Below, piece after piece: positions 1-9,258 of a DNA stretch of 64,000 bases (position 1 is its first letter; every line of letters begins with the position of its first letter). The notes beneath the pieces were generated by a model. The model saw nothing but the letters and a program-made list of their open reading frames with translations, was not told the DNA's origin and did not search any database. Position numbers and translations under genes: made by a program. Origin of the DNA: Microbacteriaceae bacterium UBA1487 (GTDB lineage Bacteria > Actinomycetota > Actinomycetes > Actinomycetales > Microbacteriaceae); the NCBI GenBank assembly GCA_002325245.1, contig DCRR01000022.1, forward strand, positions 162,989-226,988, in the 5' to 3' direction.

Positions 1-579
1 AAGCCGGGCAAGTGGTACGTCATCCACTCCTACGCGGGCTTCGAGAAGCGCGTCAAGCAGAACATCGAGTCGCGTCGTCAGTCGATGGGCATGGAGGACT
101 TCGTCTTCGAGGTCCAGGTGCCGATGGAAGACGTTGTCGAGATCAAGAACGGGCAGCGCAAGCTCGTCACCCGCGTCCGCATCCCCGGCTACGTGCTCGT
201 GCGCATGTTCCTCAACGAGGACAGCTGGTCGGTCGTGCGCCACACCCCCGGGGTCACCGGATTCGTGGGCAACAGCCACAACCCGACGCCGCTGCGCTTC
301 GAGGAGGCCTTCAACATGTTGAAGAGCCTCGTGCAGGTTGTCGAGGCTCCGACGAAGCCCGGTGCCGCCAAGGGCGGTCAGCAGGCCGCGCGCGTCATTC
401 CCGCCGAGGTCGACTTCGAGATCGGCGAGACCATCACGATCAAGGAGGGCTCGTTCGCGGGTCTTCCCGGCACGATCAGCGAGATCAAGCCCGAGAGCGG
501 CAAGCTCACGGTGCTCGTGTCGCTGTTCGAGCGCGAGACGCCGGTGGAGCTCAGCTTCGACCAGGTGACGAAGCTCTGA
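1..579 (+). CDS. nusG: Transcription termination/antitermination factor NusG, 5' truncated by window
   Basis: The reading frame is open from base 1 and lacks its start, so this is the C-terminal 192 residues of NusG. The NGN domain is visible ([18 protein letters not shown] near the beginning, then the IPGYVLVRM core and [10 protein letters not shown]). An acidic/basic linker follows, then a KOW domain with [19 protein letters not shown]. NusG binds RNA polymerase and modulates pausing, Rho termination and transcription-translation coupling in the cytoplasm. Its TGA stop overlaps the probable CTG start of the next gene. Family assignment is secure; only the N-terminus is missing. Confidence 0.97.
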   Translation, partial: KPGKWYVIHSYAGFEKRVKQNIESRRQSMGMEDFVFEVQVPMEDVVEIKNGQRKLVTRVRIPGYVLVRMFLNEDSWSVVRHTPGVTGFVGNSHNPTPLRFEEAFNMLKSLVQVVEAPTKPGAAKGGQQAARVIPAEVDFEIGETITIKEGSFAGLPGTISEIKPESGKLTVLVSLFERETPVELSFDQVTKL

Positions 580-1523
580 GCCGCCTGGGCTCGGTCGCGG
601 GCGTCGGCATCGACGTCATCCGCGGGGCACTCATCGGAACGGCGGAGGTCGTTCCGGGCGTGTCCGGCGGCACCATCGCGCTCATCGTCGGGGTCTACGA
701 CCGGCTGATCGGCTCCGCCGCGGCGGTGGTGCGCGGCACGGTGTCCGCGATCGTCGATGTGCCGTCCGGGCGGGGAACCGCGCGGGCGCGCGGCCACTTC
801 TCGGCGGTCAGTTGGCGCGTCATCCTCCCTGTGCTGGCGGGCATGGCGGTCGCGGTGCTCGTGGCGTCGGCGCTGCTGGCTCCCGCGATCGACAGCCACC
901 CCGTCGAGACGCGCGCCGTCTTCGTGGGACTGATTCTGGCCTCGCTCGTCGTTCCGATTCGCATGGTCGGGCGGTGGCGTTCGCGCGAGGTGCTGCTGGC
1001 GGCGCTCGCGGCGGTGCTCGCGTTCGTGCTGACCGGTCTTCCGGCGGCGGGCGACGCGGAACCTCAGTTGTGGTTCGTCGCGGTGGCCGCCGCGATCGCC
1101 ATCTGCGCGCTCGTGCTTCCGGGGGTCTCGGGCTCGTTCCTGCTGCTGGCGATGGGGCTGTACGCGCCGACGCTCGACGCCGTGAACGATCGCGATCTTG
1201 GCTACCTGGGCGTCTTCGCGCTGGGCGCGGTGCTCGGTCTTGCGAGCTTCGCGCCGCTCCTGCAGTGGCTTCTCGAGCGCCGTCGTCAGGTGACGCTCGC
1301 GATCATGACCGGTCTGATGCTCGGCTCGCTGCGCGCGCTGTGGCCCTGGCAGACCGAGACCGGCGGGGTGCTCGCGCCCGAGGGTGCGCAGTTGCCGATG
1401 GTGATCGCTCTTGTCGTTGCCGGCGCCGCGCTCGTCGTCGGGTTGCTGTTCGTGGAGTCTCGTCTGGTGCGGCGCCGCATCGCCACCGGTCGCGACGTGC
1501 TCGCCGAGAGCACGGCCGAGTAG
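576..1523 (+). CDS. DUF368 family polytopic membrane protein, probable CTG start
   Basis: About 315 residues with the DUF368 signature near the N-terminus ([19 protein letters not shown]) and its second copy ([18 protein letters not shown]), plus roughly eight hydrophobic segments. DUF368 proteins are implicated in undecaprenyl-phosphate recycling across the membrane; that role is family knowledge, not visible here. No ATG, GTG or TTG occurs in frame before the GTG at 660, which would delete the conserved motif. CTG at 576 overlaps the nusG stop (CTGA) and has AGGTGA at 563-568, seven bases upstream, so I start there. The gene sits between nusG and rplK, normally neighbours. Coupled expression with nusG is likely. 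Confidence 0.85.
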   Translation: MSRLGSVAGVGIDVIRGALIGTAEVVPGVSGGTIALIVGVYDRLIGSAAAVVRGTVSAIVDVPSGRGTARARGHFSAVSWRVILPVLAGMAVAVLVASALLAPAIDSHPVETRAVFVGLILASLVVPIRMVGRWRSREVLLAALAAVLAFVLTGLPAAGDAEPQLWFVAVAAAIAICALVLPGVSGSFLLLAMGLYAPTLDAVNDRDLGYLGVFALGAVLGLASFAPLLQWLLERRRQVTLAIMTGLMLGSLRALWPWQTETGGVLAPEGAQLPMVIALVVAGAALVVGLLFVESRLVRRRIATGRDVLAESTAE

Positions 1524-1556
1524 CTCCCTCGCCTCGCGGCACCCGGGCGATTCGGG

Positions 1557-1673
1557 TATGCTGACCTGTCGGCTGTGTCGAAATCGACATCGGCCGAAAC
1601 ATCCCTCACCGCACTCCAGGTTCGCTGGTGTGGCGGGAGCGCGTCCGCAGGGCGCACGACAGAGAGTAGAAGC
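1557..1673 (+). promoter_or_regulatory. Possible promoter and leader of rplK-rplA
   Basis: A TATGCT -10-like box lies at 1557-1562 with only a weak -35 (CTCGCG or TCGCGG) 17-18 bases upstream. About 110 bases of untranslated leader follow before the rplK start. Leaders of this operon often carry the L1 autorepression site, but I cannot identify a specific L1-binding fold here. The Shine-Dalgarno sequence before rplK is weak (AGAGAG). Confidence 0.35.
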
Positions 1674-2105
1674 ATGGCACCGAAGAAGAAGGTGACCGGC
1701 CTGATCAAGCTCCAGATCAATGCCGGCGCCGCGAACCCCGCGCCGCCCATCGGGCCGGCGCTTGGTCAGCACGGCGTAAACATCATGGAGTTCTGCAAGG
1801 CCTACAACGCCGCGACCGAGTCGCAGCGCGGCAACGTCATCCCGGTCGAGATCACCGTGTACGAGGACCGCTCGTTCACGTTCATCCTGAAGACCCCGCC
1901 CGCCGCCGAGCTCATCAAGAAGGCTGCCGGCGTCGCCAAGGGTTCCGGCACGCCGCACACCGTCAAGGTGGCCAAGCTCACCAAGGACCAGGTTCGCGCG
2001 ATCGCCGAGCAGAAGCAGGCCGACCTCAACGCGAACGACGTCGAAGCGGCCATGAAGATCATCGCGGGCACGGCCCGTTCGATGGGGATCACGGTGGAGG
2101 CGTAA
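1674..2105 (+). CDS. rplK: 50S ribosomal protein L11
   Basis: 143 residues, the usual length. L11 forms the GTPase-associated centre with 23S rRNA. The N-terminal part shows the conserved [20 protein letters not shown] segment with the proline-rich thiostrepton-contact region, followed by [12 protein letters not shown]. The C-terminal RNA-binding domain contains [14 protein letters not shown] and ends [15 protein letters not shown] 1674 gives the canonical N-terminus MAPKKKVTG. It is two bases upstream of rplA, so the two genes form the standard rplKA operon. Confidence 0.98.
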   Translation: MAPKKKVTGLIKLQINAGAANPAPPIGPALGQHGVNIMEFCKAYNAATESQRGNVIPVEITVYEDRSFTFILKTPPAAELIKKAAGVAKGSGTPHTVKVAKLTKDQVRAIAEQKQADLNANDVEAAMKIIAGTARSMGITVEA

Positions 2106-2107
2106 TC

Positions 2108-2797
2108 ATGGGAAAGAATTCCAAGTCCTACCGCGCTGCCCTCGACAAGCTCGAAGACGGCAAGTTCTACGGTCCCGACGAGGCTGTTGCCGTCGTCCGC
2201 GAGACCGGCTCCGCCAAGTTCAACTCGACCGTTGAGGTCGCGATGAAGCTGGGTGTCGACCCGCGCAAGGCGGACCAGATGGTTCGCGGAACCGTCATCC
2301 TGCCGCACGGCACGGGTAAGACCGCGCGCGTCATCGTCTTCGCGACCGGTGCGGCCGCCGAAGCGGCGATCGCCGCGGGTGCCGATGAGGTCGGCGGCGC
2401 CGAGCTCATCGAGAAGGTCGCCGGCGGTTACACCAACTTTGACTCGGCCGTCTCGACGCCCGAGCTCATGGGCCAGGTCGGTCGCCTCGGAAAGGTGCTG
2501 GGTCCGCGTGGCCTCATGCCGAACCCGAAGACCGGCACCGTCACCCCCGATGCGGCCAAGGCCGTCGCGGAGATCAAGGGCGGAAAGATCGAGTTCCGTG
2601 TCGACAAGCACTCCAACGTTCACTTCGTGATCGGCAAGGCGGCGTTCTCGACCGAGCAGCTCGCGGAGAACTTCCACGCCGCGCTCGACGAGATCCAGCG
2701 GATCAAGCCGAGCTCGTCGAAGGGCCGCTACATCCAGAAGGCGACGCTCTCGACGACCTTCGGCCCGGGCGTTCCGCTCGACGTCAGCGTGCTCTAA
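2108..2797 (+). CDS. rplA: 50S ribosomal protein L1
   Basis: 229 residues, typical for L1, which forms the mobile L1 stalk and usually represses translation of its own operon. Diagnostic motifs are the central [14 protein letters not shown] loop and the C-terminal [11 protein letters not shown] segment. It starts two bases after the rplK stop, so it is translationally linked. A strong hairpin follows at 2854-2883. In this genome the rplKA pair is about 14 kb from rplJL rather than adjacent to it. Confidence 0.98.
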   Translation: MGKNSKSYRAALDKLEDGKFYGPDEAVAVVRETGSAKFNSTVEVAMKLGVDPRKADQMVRGTVILPHGTGKTARVIVFATGAAAEAAIAAGADEVGGAELIEKVAGGYTNFDSAVSTPELMGQVGRLGKVLGPRGLMPNPKTGTVTPDAAKAVAEIKGGKIEFRVDKHSNVHFVIGKAAFSTEQLAENFHAALDEIQRIKPSSSKGRYIQKATLSTTFGPGVPLDVSVL

Positions 2798-2853
2798 GAG
2801 GCACGTTCGACGACAGTTCCTGTTGTCACCCGCACCACAGCAAACGCACCACC

Positions 2854-2883
2854 GGAAGGGGTCCGCACTCGCGGGCCCCTTCC
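2854..2883 (+). terminator. Hairpin terminator after rplKA
   Basis: A 13-bp stem with a single G-U wobble (GGAAGGGGTCCGC / GCGGGCCCCTTCC) and a 4-base loop lies between rplA and the GNAT gene. A short mixed T-rich stretch follows rather than a clean T-run. Confidence 0.75.
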
Positions 2884-2905
2884 GTGCTTTCTCGAAGGGG
2901 GCCGG

Positions 2906-3439
2906 ATGATCGTCACCGTTCGCCCTGCCCGCGCGGCCGACGCGGAGGCGTTGGCGACACTTGCGGCGCTCACCTTCCCGCTCGCCTGCCCTCCGCACAC
3001 CACCGAGGCGGCGAAACAGGCGTTCATCGCCGACAACATGAGTCGCGCGAACTTCGAGACCTACCTCGCCGACGACGCCCGGCAGCTCTTCGTCGCCGAG
3101 TCGGGCGAGGCTCTCCTCGGCTACACGATGCTGGTGGCGGGGGAGCCGGGCGATCCGGATGTGGCGGCGGCCGTGAGCGCGCGTCCCACCATCGAGCTCT
3201 CCAAGGTCTACGTGCACCCCGACGCGCACGGCGGAGGGGTCGCATCCGAGCTCCTGCGCGTGAGTCTCGCGGCAACCGAGGGGACACGGGCCCGCTCGAT
3301 CTGGCTGGGCGTCAACCAAGAGAACGCCCGCGCGCAGCGCTTCTACGGCAAGCACGGCTTCGCCGTGGTCGGCACGAAGACGTTCCTGGTGGGCGATCGC
3401 TTCGAAGAGGACTACGTGATGGAGCGCCCGCTCAGCTGA
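2906..3439 (+). CDS. GNAT family N-acetyltransferase
   Basis: 177 residues with the GNAT fold: beta4/alpha3 region IELSKVYVHPDAHGGGVASELL, where the Q/RxxGxG/A acetyl-CoA loop is represented by HGGGVAS, and the C-terminal ENARAQRFYGKHGFAVVGTKTFLVG typical of RimI-like members. Such enzymes transfer an acetyl group from acetyl-CoA to an amine or small molecule in the cytosol; the acceptor cannot be deduced. ATG 2906 follows a purine-rich AAGGGGG. Its last 8 bases overlap convergently with the cupin gene. Confidence 0.85.
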   Translation: MIVTVRPARAADAEALATLAALTFPLACPPHTTEAAKQAFIADNMSRANFETYLADDARQLFVAESGEALLGYTMLVAGEPGDPDVAAAVSARPTIELSKVYVHPDAHGGGVASELLRVSLAATEGTRARSIWLGVNQENARAQRFYGKHGFAVVGTKTFLVGDRFEEDYVMERPLS

Positions 3440-3788
3440 TGACGAGCTTGCGCACCGTGCGTCGCACCGTCCACTCGGTGCGGTCGCCGGCGGCGAGGCG
3501 CACGAGTGCGCCGGGCGTCAGTTCGACGCCGGGGCGGCCATCCTCAAACGTGATCGTGGCGTCGCCGGCGAGAACGACAAAGACCTCATCGACCTCGACG
3601 TCGCGCATCCCGCCGCGGGTCATCTCCCAGACGCCGAGTTCGGCTTCGCCGACCGTGCCGAGCACGGTGTAGGCGGTCGAGGGTTCGCCCGCCGTGCGCT
3701 GATCGGGCGCGACGGCCTCGTGCTGAAGCGCGAGGGCGGTCAGGTCGAGGGCGACGCCCGCGGGCAGCTCGGGCACCGGCACACTCAC
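3432..3788 (-). CDS. Small cupin domain protein
   Basis: 118 residues folding as a single cupin barrel: the first motif GGMRDVEVDEVFVVLAGDATITFEDG and the second GALVRLAAGDRTEW are visible. The usual metal-binding histidines are replaced (valine-aspartate-glutamate around the first motif), so a metal-dependent enzymatic role is uncertain. GTG at 3788 overlaps the TGA of the upstream FAD oxidoreductase gene (GTGA), so both are one operon. Comparable cupins often accompany FAD amine oxidases in polyamine or amino-acid catabolism loci; that link is inference. Confidence 0.8.
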   Translation of the reverse strand: MSVPVPELPAGVALDLTALALQHEAVAPDQRTAGEPSTAYTVLGTVGEAELGVWEMTRGGMRDVEVDEVFVVLAGDATITFEDGRPGVELTPGALVRLAAGDRTEWTVRRTVRKLVIS

Positions 3789-5215
3789 GAGTCGAAGCCC
3801 AGTCCGAGCGCATCGAGAGTGCGCAGGATGAGGTTGCGCCGACCGCCGCGGTGATCCGCCTGATCGAGCGACCAACGGGTGGCCTGGATTCCCATGCTCG
3901 CGATCGGTTCGGGCGGAAACGGCGGCGGGAGCTCTCGCATCATCCGCGTCTCGGTTCGTTCGGTCGCGATTCCGTCGAGTCGATCGAGCATCACCTCGGC
4001 GGCGAAGCGACTCGCGCCCACCCCGAGACCCGTGAAGCCGAGCGCCGCGGCGACCCGTCCGTCGCGCGCGAGGCGGACGTAGGCGCAGAAACGGGTCGAG
4101 CTGTCGATCGGGCCGGCCCAGCGGTGGGCAAAGTGCAGCCCCTCGAGCTGCGGAAACGTCGTGAAGAAGTGGCTGGCGAGTTTGCGGAAGCTCGCGGGGC
4201 GATCCTCGTACTCCTCACGGACGCGACCTCCCGCAAAGTAGACGGCGTCGTAGCCGCCGAACAGGATGCGGTTGTCGCTCGTGAGTCGGTAGTAGTGGAA
4301 CTGGTTGGCGACATCGCCGAGGCCCTGCCGGCCTTCCCAGCCGATCGATTCGCGCTGCGCGGCCGACAGCGGCTCGGTCATGAGCGCGTAGTCGTAGACC
4401 GGAACTGTCATCAGGCGGTCCCGCGTCAACAGGCTCGGGAAGACGTTCGTGGCCAGCGCGACGCGGTCGGCGAGCACACGGCCGTGGGAGGTCGTCACGC
4501 GCATCCGCTCGCCTTCGCGCTCGAGGCCCGTGGCCGGGCTGTGCTCGTACACCTCGACGCCGAGCGACTCGGCGGCAGCGGCGAGGCCCTCGGACAGCTT
4601 GCCGGGATGCACGAGGGCGAGCGACTCCCCGCTCGTGACGACGCCGCCGAGGTAGGTGGGGGAGTCGACGAGGGCGCGCGCGCCGAGCGCGGATACGCGG
4701 TGTCGGCCGGGTTCGCTCGCCATCTCGTCGAGCCACTCGAGCTGGTGCTCCTCGGTGGCGACGTCGAGACCGCCGACCCGTTCGAACTCGGCGTCGACGC
4801 CGAGCTCGGTGAGGTCGCGCTCGAATCCGGCGAGATTCTCCAGCCCCAGGCGTTCGAGGGTCTCGATTTCCTCCGGCCACCGCGCGCGGCCGTTGTCGGC
4901 GCCGTGGGTCAGGCTCGCATCGCAGAACCCGCCGTTGCGACCGGATGCCGCCCAGCCGATCCGCTTCGCCTCCAGCAGCACGACGCGTCGCCCCGGATCG
5001 CGGCGCTTGGCGCGCACGGCGGTCCAGAGTCCGGTCAGCCCGCCGCCGACGACGACCAGATCGGCGTCGACGTCACCGCCAAGGCGCGGTCGTTCGGGCC
5101 GCTCGCCGAGGTCTTCGAGCCAGGGAACCGCCTGGCGCGACGGCGCGAGCGCGGACGCCAGAAGGGAATCCGGCCACGCGGTGCGGTCAAACACCGTGGG
5201 CGTGCGGCGAGTCAT
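3785..5215 (-). CDS. FAD-dependent oxidoreductase, DAO/amine oxidase-like (PuuB type)
   Basis: 476 residues. An N-terminal dinucleotide-binding motif (VVVGGGLTGLWTA, about residues 54-66) is followed by LLEAKRIGWAASGRNGGFC, characteristic of the DAO superfamily members that resemble gamma-glutamylputrescine oxidase. The C-terminal GFTGLGVGASRFAAEVMLD contacts FAD. It probably oxidises a small amine or amino acid in the cytosol; the substrate is unknown. The gene looks leaderless: a TAGGGT -10 box (5222-5227, minus strand) ends six bases before the ATG. It is coupled to the downstream cupin gene. Confidence 0.85.
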   Translation of the reverse strand: MTRRTPTVFDRTAWPDSLLASALAPSRQAVPWLEDLGERPERPRLGGDVDADLVVVGGGLTGLWTAVRAKRRDPGRRVVLLEAKRIGWAASGRNGGFCDASLTHGADNGRARWPEEIETLERLGLENLAGFERDLTELGVDAEFERVGGLDVATEEHQLEWLDEMASEPGRHRVSALGARALVDSPTYLGGVVTSGESLALVHPGKLSEGLAAAAESLGVEVYEHSPATGLEREGERMRVTTSHGRVLADRVALATNVFPSLLTRDRLMTVPVYDYALMTEPLSAAQRESIGWEGRQGLGDVANQFHYYRLTSDNRILFGGYDAVYFAGGRVREEYEDRPASFRKLASHFFTTFPQLEGLHFAHRWAGPIDSSTRFCAYVRLARDGRVAAALGFTGLGVGASRFAAEVMLDRLDGIATERTETRMMRELPPPFPPEPIASMGIQATRWSLDQADHRGGRRNLILRTLDALGLGFDS

Positions 5216-5238
5216 GCCAGAACCCTAGTGCGCGGCGG

Positions 5239-5325
5239 TCAGATCTCCGTGACCTGCAGCTCGATCTTGCCGCGGGTGTGTCCCATTTCGACGGCCAGGT
5301 GTGCCGCGGGGTCGTCCGCCAGATC
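5239..5325 (-). pseudogene. Remnant 3' end of a quinone oxidoreductase gene
   Basis: Read on the minus strand, this stretch encodes about 28 residues ending HTRGKIELQVTEI and a TGA stop. It matches the C-terminus of the intact oxidoreductase at 13496-14476 (HTRGKIVLQVAEI and stop), with about 80 percent identity over 90 bases by eye. No start or catalytic part remains; homology fades at about 5326, just before the 3' end of the GDE gene. I read it as the leftover of a gene cut when the neighbouring island arrived. It also holds the promoter region of the FAD gene. Confidence 0.75.
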
Positions 5326-5344
5326 ACCGGCGTTCGCGGGGAGC

Positions 5345-7240
5345 CTAGCGGAGCGCGCGTGACACGGCGGCGGCGGCCGCAGCAGACCATGCCTGTGGGA
5401 CACACGCGGTCGGGTGGCGGGTCACCCGGCCGGAGCCAGTGGGGGCATCGCCGCTGAAGAGTTCGGGGACCCTGAACTCACACGAGGCCGCAGCGCTCAG
5501 AAGTTCCTGCGCCACGAGTCTTGCATCCGCGCGAAAACCAGCGGCACTCAACCCTTCAATGCAGATTGCCGTGTCGTGCGCCCAGACAGACCCGCAGTGG
5601 TATGACAACGGCCAGTACGCTGCCTCGCTCGCCGCCATCGTTCGAATGCCGAACCCGGAGCGCATGTCGGGGCGCATGAGGGCGTCTCGGACAAGAAGTT
5701 CCTCCGCCGAGTCGAGGATGCCCGTTGCCAGCAGGTGGCCGATGTTGGACGTCAGGGCATCGGCGGGATTCTTCTGTCCGTCCAGCGCCATCGCCGGAAA
5801 CCTCATGCCGCCACGTTCGACCCAGAACTTCTTCCTGAATCGATCCGAAAGGTCCTCGGCCCAGTTGCGCCACTTCGCGCCCCCCGGGAGATGGAGCATG
5901 TCGAGCAGATCGGCTCCCGCTCTCGCCGCCTGATAGGCGTAGCCCTGGACCTCGCAGAGTGCGACCGGACCCACCGCCACGCTTCCGTCCGCGTGTCGGA
6001 CTGAGTCCGACGAGTCCTTCCACCCCTGGTTGGCGAGGCCAGTTCCGGAGGAGTCGGCATACTCGACGAACCCGTCACCGTCCGCATCCGCGTCTCGTTC
6101 GAGCCACGTCAGCGCTGCGAGCAGGTTGTCTTGCAACTCGCGCACAGCTTCCACGGGCAGGCCAGCTTCGCGCGCCTCGTTGAGGAGCACGATCCACAAC
6201 AGCGTTGAGTCGACGCTCCCGTAGTAGGCGGCGGGAAACTCGAGCCCTTCCCGTGGAATGCTGTGACGCGCATCGCGCAGTTCGTGGAGGATCTTGCCTG
6301 GTTCCGCGGCGGCCGCGTTGTCGTATGTCGTGGCCTGGTGCGCGGCAAGAGCCCTCAAGGTGCCGTGGGCGAGCGGGAGGGCTTCGGGCAACAAAAGGCG
6401 TGCGGTCCACAGCGCGTCCCGGCCAAAAAGGGTCAGGTACCACGGGGCTCCCGCAGCGGAAAAGACGGCGTCGGGGACCGCGTCGTTCGCCAACATCAGC
6501 GAGTTCAGGTCGTCTCGCGCCCTGGTTCGCCAGCGATCCAGGTCTGGGTTGGTCCCGGATGAATGCTCGCTCAGCGCGGACCCGAGAACGCGAGGGGACG
6601 GCGGCATGAGCGCGGTCGCATCGTCGATCATGATGAAACTGATGGCGCCCTCCCACGCTTCACCTGGCTCCACCACGATCTGCCAGGTCGCCGACTCGGC
6701 CTCGAGCTGATGCGCGGTCGCGCCGCCGGCCACGACGTCGACTGTGAGTCGTCGTGGACCGCTCTCAACCACCACCGCTCCACCGTGAAGTTGTGCCGTC
6801 GCGGTTGCCGAGGTCGGTCGCCCGGCGCGCACACTGGGGAGCGGTGCGAATTCGGTCGCAAAGTCGAGTCGGACAGTAGTGCGCAGGGCCTCCTTCGATC
6901 CGTTCCGAACCTCAATCGACTCGTTGACGCACCCGAACGACACCACCCGGGTCCTTGTCACGATGACGTGGGGATCCTTGCCCGCATCGTCGACGTTGCG
7001 CGCCATGGACACGAAGCAAGCAGTGCGCGCCTCGACCGAAGTCGAGAGGTGTTCGGGTTGTTGTCCCCCCACGGTCAGCGTGAGCGAGTTGATGTAGCGC
7101 ACATCGGAGTGGATGATGCCGTGCACGCCGGTCCGTGCCTGCCCGTCAGCTGCAGACCACACCTGGGTGGGCGCTTGGACTGCCACGACGTCCTGCGCCA
7201 GCGACGGTGTGATTGCGTGCGGCTGCGTCGCCGGGGTCAT
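5345..7240 (-). CDS. GDE-type glycoside hydrolase (amylo-alpha-1,6-glucosidase/GH63-like)
   Basis: 631 residues. The N-terminal about 210 residues resemble the GDE_N_bis beta-sandwich (GVHGIIHSDVRYINSLTL). The rest is an alpha/alpha toroid with FGRDALWTARLLLPEALPL, AAEPGKILHELRD and NQGWKDSSDSVRH, typical of actinobacterial debranching-like or glucosyl/mannosylglycerate hydrolase enzymes. No signal peptide is seen, so it should act on an imported glycoside. It is the last gene of a minus-strand operon with ROK regulator and ABC importer (ATGA overlap with the ROK gene). Substrate probably matches that of the divergent GH13_18 phosphorylase; glucosylglycerate is a reasonable guess, not proven. 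Confidence 0.8.
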   Translation of the reverse strand: MTPATQPHAITPSLAQDVVAVQAPTQVWSAADGQARTGVHGIIHSDVRYINSLTLTVGGQQPEHLSTSVEARTACFVSMARNVDDAGKDPHVIVTRTRVVSFGCVNESIEVRNGSKEALRTTVRLDFATEFAPLPSVRAGRPTSATATAQLHGGAVVVESGPRRLTVDVVAGGATAHQLEAESATWQIVVEPGEAWEGAISFIMIDDATALMPPSPRVLGSALSEHSSGTNPDLDRWRTRARDDLNSLMLANDAVPDAVFSAAGAPWYLTLFGRDALWTARLLLPEALPLAHGTLRALAAHQATTYDNAAAAEPGKILHELRDARHSIPREGLEFPAAYYGSVDSTLLWIVLLNEAREAGLPVEAVRELQDNLLAALTWLERDADADGDGFVEYADSSGTGLANQGWKDSSDSVRHADGSVAVGPVALCEVQGYAYQAARAGADLLDMLHLPGGAKWRNWAEDLSDRFRKKFWVERGGMRFPAMALDGQKNPADALTSNIGHLLATGILDSAEELLVRDALMRPDMRSGFGIRTMAASEAAYWPLSYHCGSVWAHDTAICIEGLSAAGFRADARLVAQELLSAAASCEFRVPELFSGDAPTGSGRVTRHPTACVPQAWSAAAAAAVSRALR

Positions 7241-8385
7241 TCGTCCACTCCGAGGCGCGCGTTGATCGCACTCTCGGAATAGAGACTGTCAACCGCGACG
7301 AGTGCGAGCCCGATGAGCGCTGCCTCATCGCCGAGCTCGGAGGCACGGATGGTGAGATGCCTCGTCGCTCGCGGCAGTGTCCCGGCGTAGACGGTCGACC
7401 TGATGGCGGCGATGAGCTCTGGTGACACCATGGGCCCGCCCACCACGACGACAGCGGGGTTAATCACGCCGACGACAGTCGCGAGCACCTGGCCGATCAG
7501 TTCGCCGGCGCGCCGCAGTTCTGCCGCAGCCGTTGAGTCGCCACGGTCCACGAGGTCGTGGATCTCGCTGATGTGTTCCAGGTGACGGCCCGTTTCGCCG
7601 AGTCGCCTGATCAGCGCCGTTCCCGAGGCTTCCGCCGCGAGGCAACCGTCCCTGCCGCAGCGGCACTCTGCTGCACCGCCAACCGAGACGTGTCCGATGT
7701 CGCCAGCTCCGCCGTCGACTCCGCGAAAAATCTCACCCCGGATGACGAGGCCGGCACCGAGAAATGACGACGCCTTGATGAAGACCAATGCCGCCGTCGG
7801 GCCGTGGAGTTGGGAAGCCTCGCCGTACGCCATCGCGTCCGCGTCGTTCTCGACGAAAACTGGCACGTTCATCGTCTCGCGCAACGAATCAAGAATCGGC
7901 CAGCCGTCCCAGCCCGGCATGATGGGCGGGTCGCTGAGGCGGTGCTCGGCCGGGTCGATCGGACCCGGCAGAGAAATGGCGACCGCTGCCACGCGTTCGA
8001 CGGCGACATCGTGGGTGCGCATCAGTTCCTCGATCGCCGCGGCGGTCGTGCTCAGGGTAGCTTCGGGGCCGTCTGTGACGTCGGTATCGATGCTTGTGCT
8101 CGCGAGAACCTTGCCGTGCGGACTCACGACCGCAACGGTGCCGCCGACGGCGTCCAGGGCGGCCGTGACCACGACAACGTCCGGGTCGAAAATGAACGTG
8201 GTCGCGCGGCGCCCGCCGGTGGCGTCGCCGGTTCCCGCTTCGCGAATGATTCCGGCCGCAGTGAGTTTCTCGATACGGCGCGCGACCGTGACACGGGACA
8301 ACCCCGTTGCCGCGAGCAACGCTCCGCGCGTGGTGGCCTCACCCGAGCGAATCAGCCGCAGCGTCTGGCCAGGTCCCGGGTTCAA
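7237..8385 (-). CDS. ROK family transcriptional regulator of the glycoside island
   Basis: 382 residues. An N-terminal winged helix (TTRGALLAATGLSRVTVARR, about residues 18-37) precedes a ROK sugar-kinase-like domain with the zinc cluster CRCGRDGCLAAEASG and the GAGDIGHVSVGG motif. ROK regulators repress sugar operons and release DNA when they bind the sugar. It lies inside the operon, six bases after the second permease gene and overlapping the GDE gene by four, so it is likely autoregulated through the promoter at 11637-11665. Confidence 0.9.
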   Translation of the reverse strand: MNPGPGQTLRLIRSGEATTRGALLAATGLSRVTVARRIEKLTAAGIIREAGTGDATGGRRATTFIFDPDVVVVTAALDAVGGTVAVVSPHGKVLASTSIDTDVTDGPEATLSTTAAAIEELMRTHDVAVERVAAVAISLPGPIDPAEHRLSDPPIMPGWDGWPILDSLRETMNVPVFVENDADAMAYGEASQLHGPTAALVFIKASSFLGAGLVIRGEIFRGVDGGAGDIGHVSVGGAAECRCGRDGCLAAEASGTALIRRLGETGRHLEHISEIHDLVDRGDSTAAAELRRAGELIGQVLATVVGVINPAVVVVGGPMVSPELIAAIRSTVYAGTLPRATRHLTIRASELGDEAALIGLALVAVDSLYSESAINARLGVDE

Positions 8386-8391
8386 CGGTGC

Positions 8392-9258
8392 CTACCCTTT
8401 GTCTGCACCTACGGTCAGCCCTTCGGTCAGCCAGCGTTCCGCGAACCCGTACATGATCACGATCGGGAGCGTTAGCAAGACACTACCCGCCATGAGGATT
8501 GTCCGGGAGACCTCTTGGCCGTCAGCCAGACGCGTGAGGCCGAGCGACACGGTCCACAGATCTGGTTTGGCGGAGAGGAACAAGAGCGCGAACAGGAACT
8601 CGTTCCACGCGATCATGAACGAGTACAGCGCCGTGGACATGATGGTCGGGAGCGACAGCGGTACCGTGATCTTGCGCATGATCTGCCATCGTGTGGCGCC
8701 GTCGATCATCGCGGCCTCGTCGATCGACTCGGGAAGCCCGAGCATGTACGAGCGCAGCATGTGGACGGACACCGGAACGGTGAGGGCGATGTACGCGATG
8801 GTGAGGCCAACAAGGGTCGTCCCGAGCCCGATGACCTGGAATCCCACGAACACGGGCACCGCGATGATGATGGCGGGGAACATGTACACCGCCAGGAACA
8901 TGGCGGAGACCTGCTTGCGGCCCGCGAACTTGAGGCGCGTCATGGCGTATGACGCTGGCACGGACAGCAGCATCGTCAGCAGTGTCGCGGCGGTGGCCAC
9001 GATCGCCGAGTTGAGCATAAATCGCCCGAACCCGAACCCACCGTCGCCTTCCGGCGCGATGACTCGCACATACGTATCGAGGGTGAGTTGGCCGATGTCA
9101 GGAACGAGAGCGAGCGGGTTGCGCAGCAGATCCTGGATCGGCACAAAACTCATGACGATCATGTAGTAAAACGGAAAGATCGTCACGATCAGCAGGAACA
9201 CGATCAGTGCCCATTTGAGGAAGCGGAAGACTTCGGTTTGGATGCGGAAAGAGTTCAT
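8392..9258 (-). CDS. Carbohydrate ABC transporter permease, MalG type
   Basis: 288 residues with six predicted membrane helices and the EAA loop (SIDEAAMIDGATRWQIMRKI) that contacts the ATPase. It pairs with the MalF-type protein at 9258-10193 to form the membrane channel. Its ATG shares one base with the upstream stop (TGATG), showing coupled translation. No ATPase gene is present in the island, so it probably uses a shared MsiK-like ATPase encoded elsewhere. Confidence 0.92.
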   Translation of the reverse strand: MNSFRIQTEVFRFLKWALIVFLLIVTIFPFYYMIVMSFVPIQDLLRNPLALVPDIGQLTLDTYVRVIAPEGDGGFGFGRFMLNSAIVATAATLLTMLLSVPASYAMTRLKFAGRKQVSAMFLAVYMFPAIIIAVPVFVGFQVIGLGTTLVGLTIAYIALTVPVSVHMLRSYMLGLPESIDEAAMIDGATRWQIMRKITVPLSLPTIMSTALYSFMIAWNEFLFALLFLSAKPDLWTVSLGLTRLADGQEVSRTILMAGSVLLTLPIVIMYGFAERWLTEGLTVGADKG

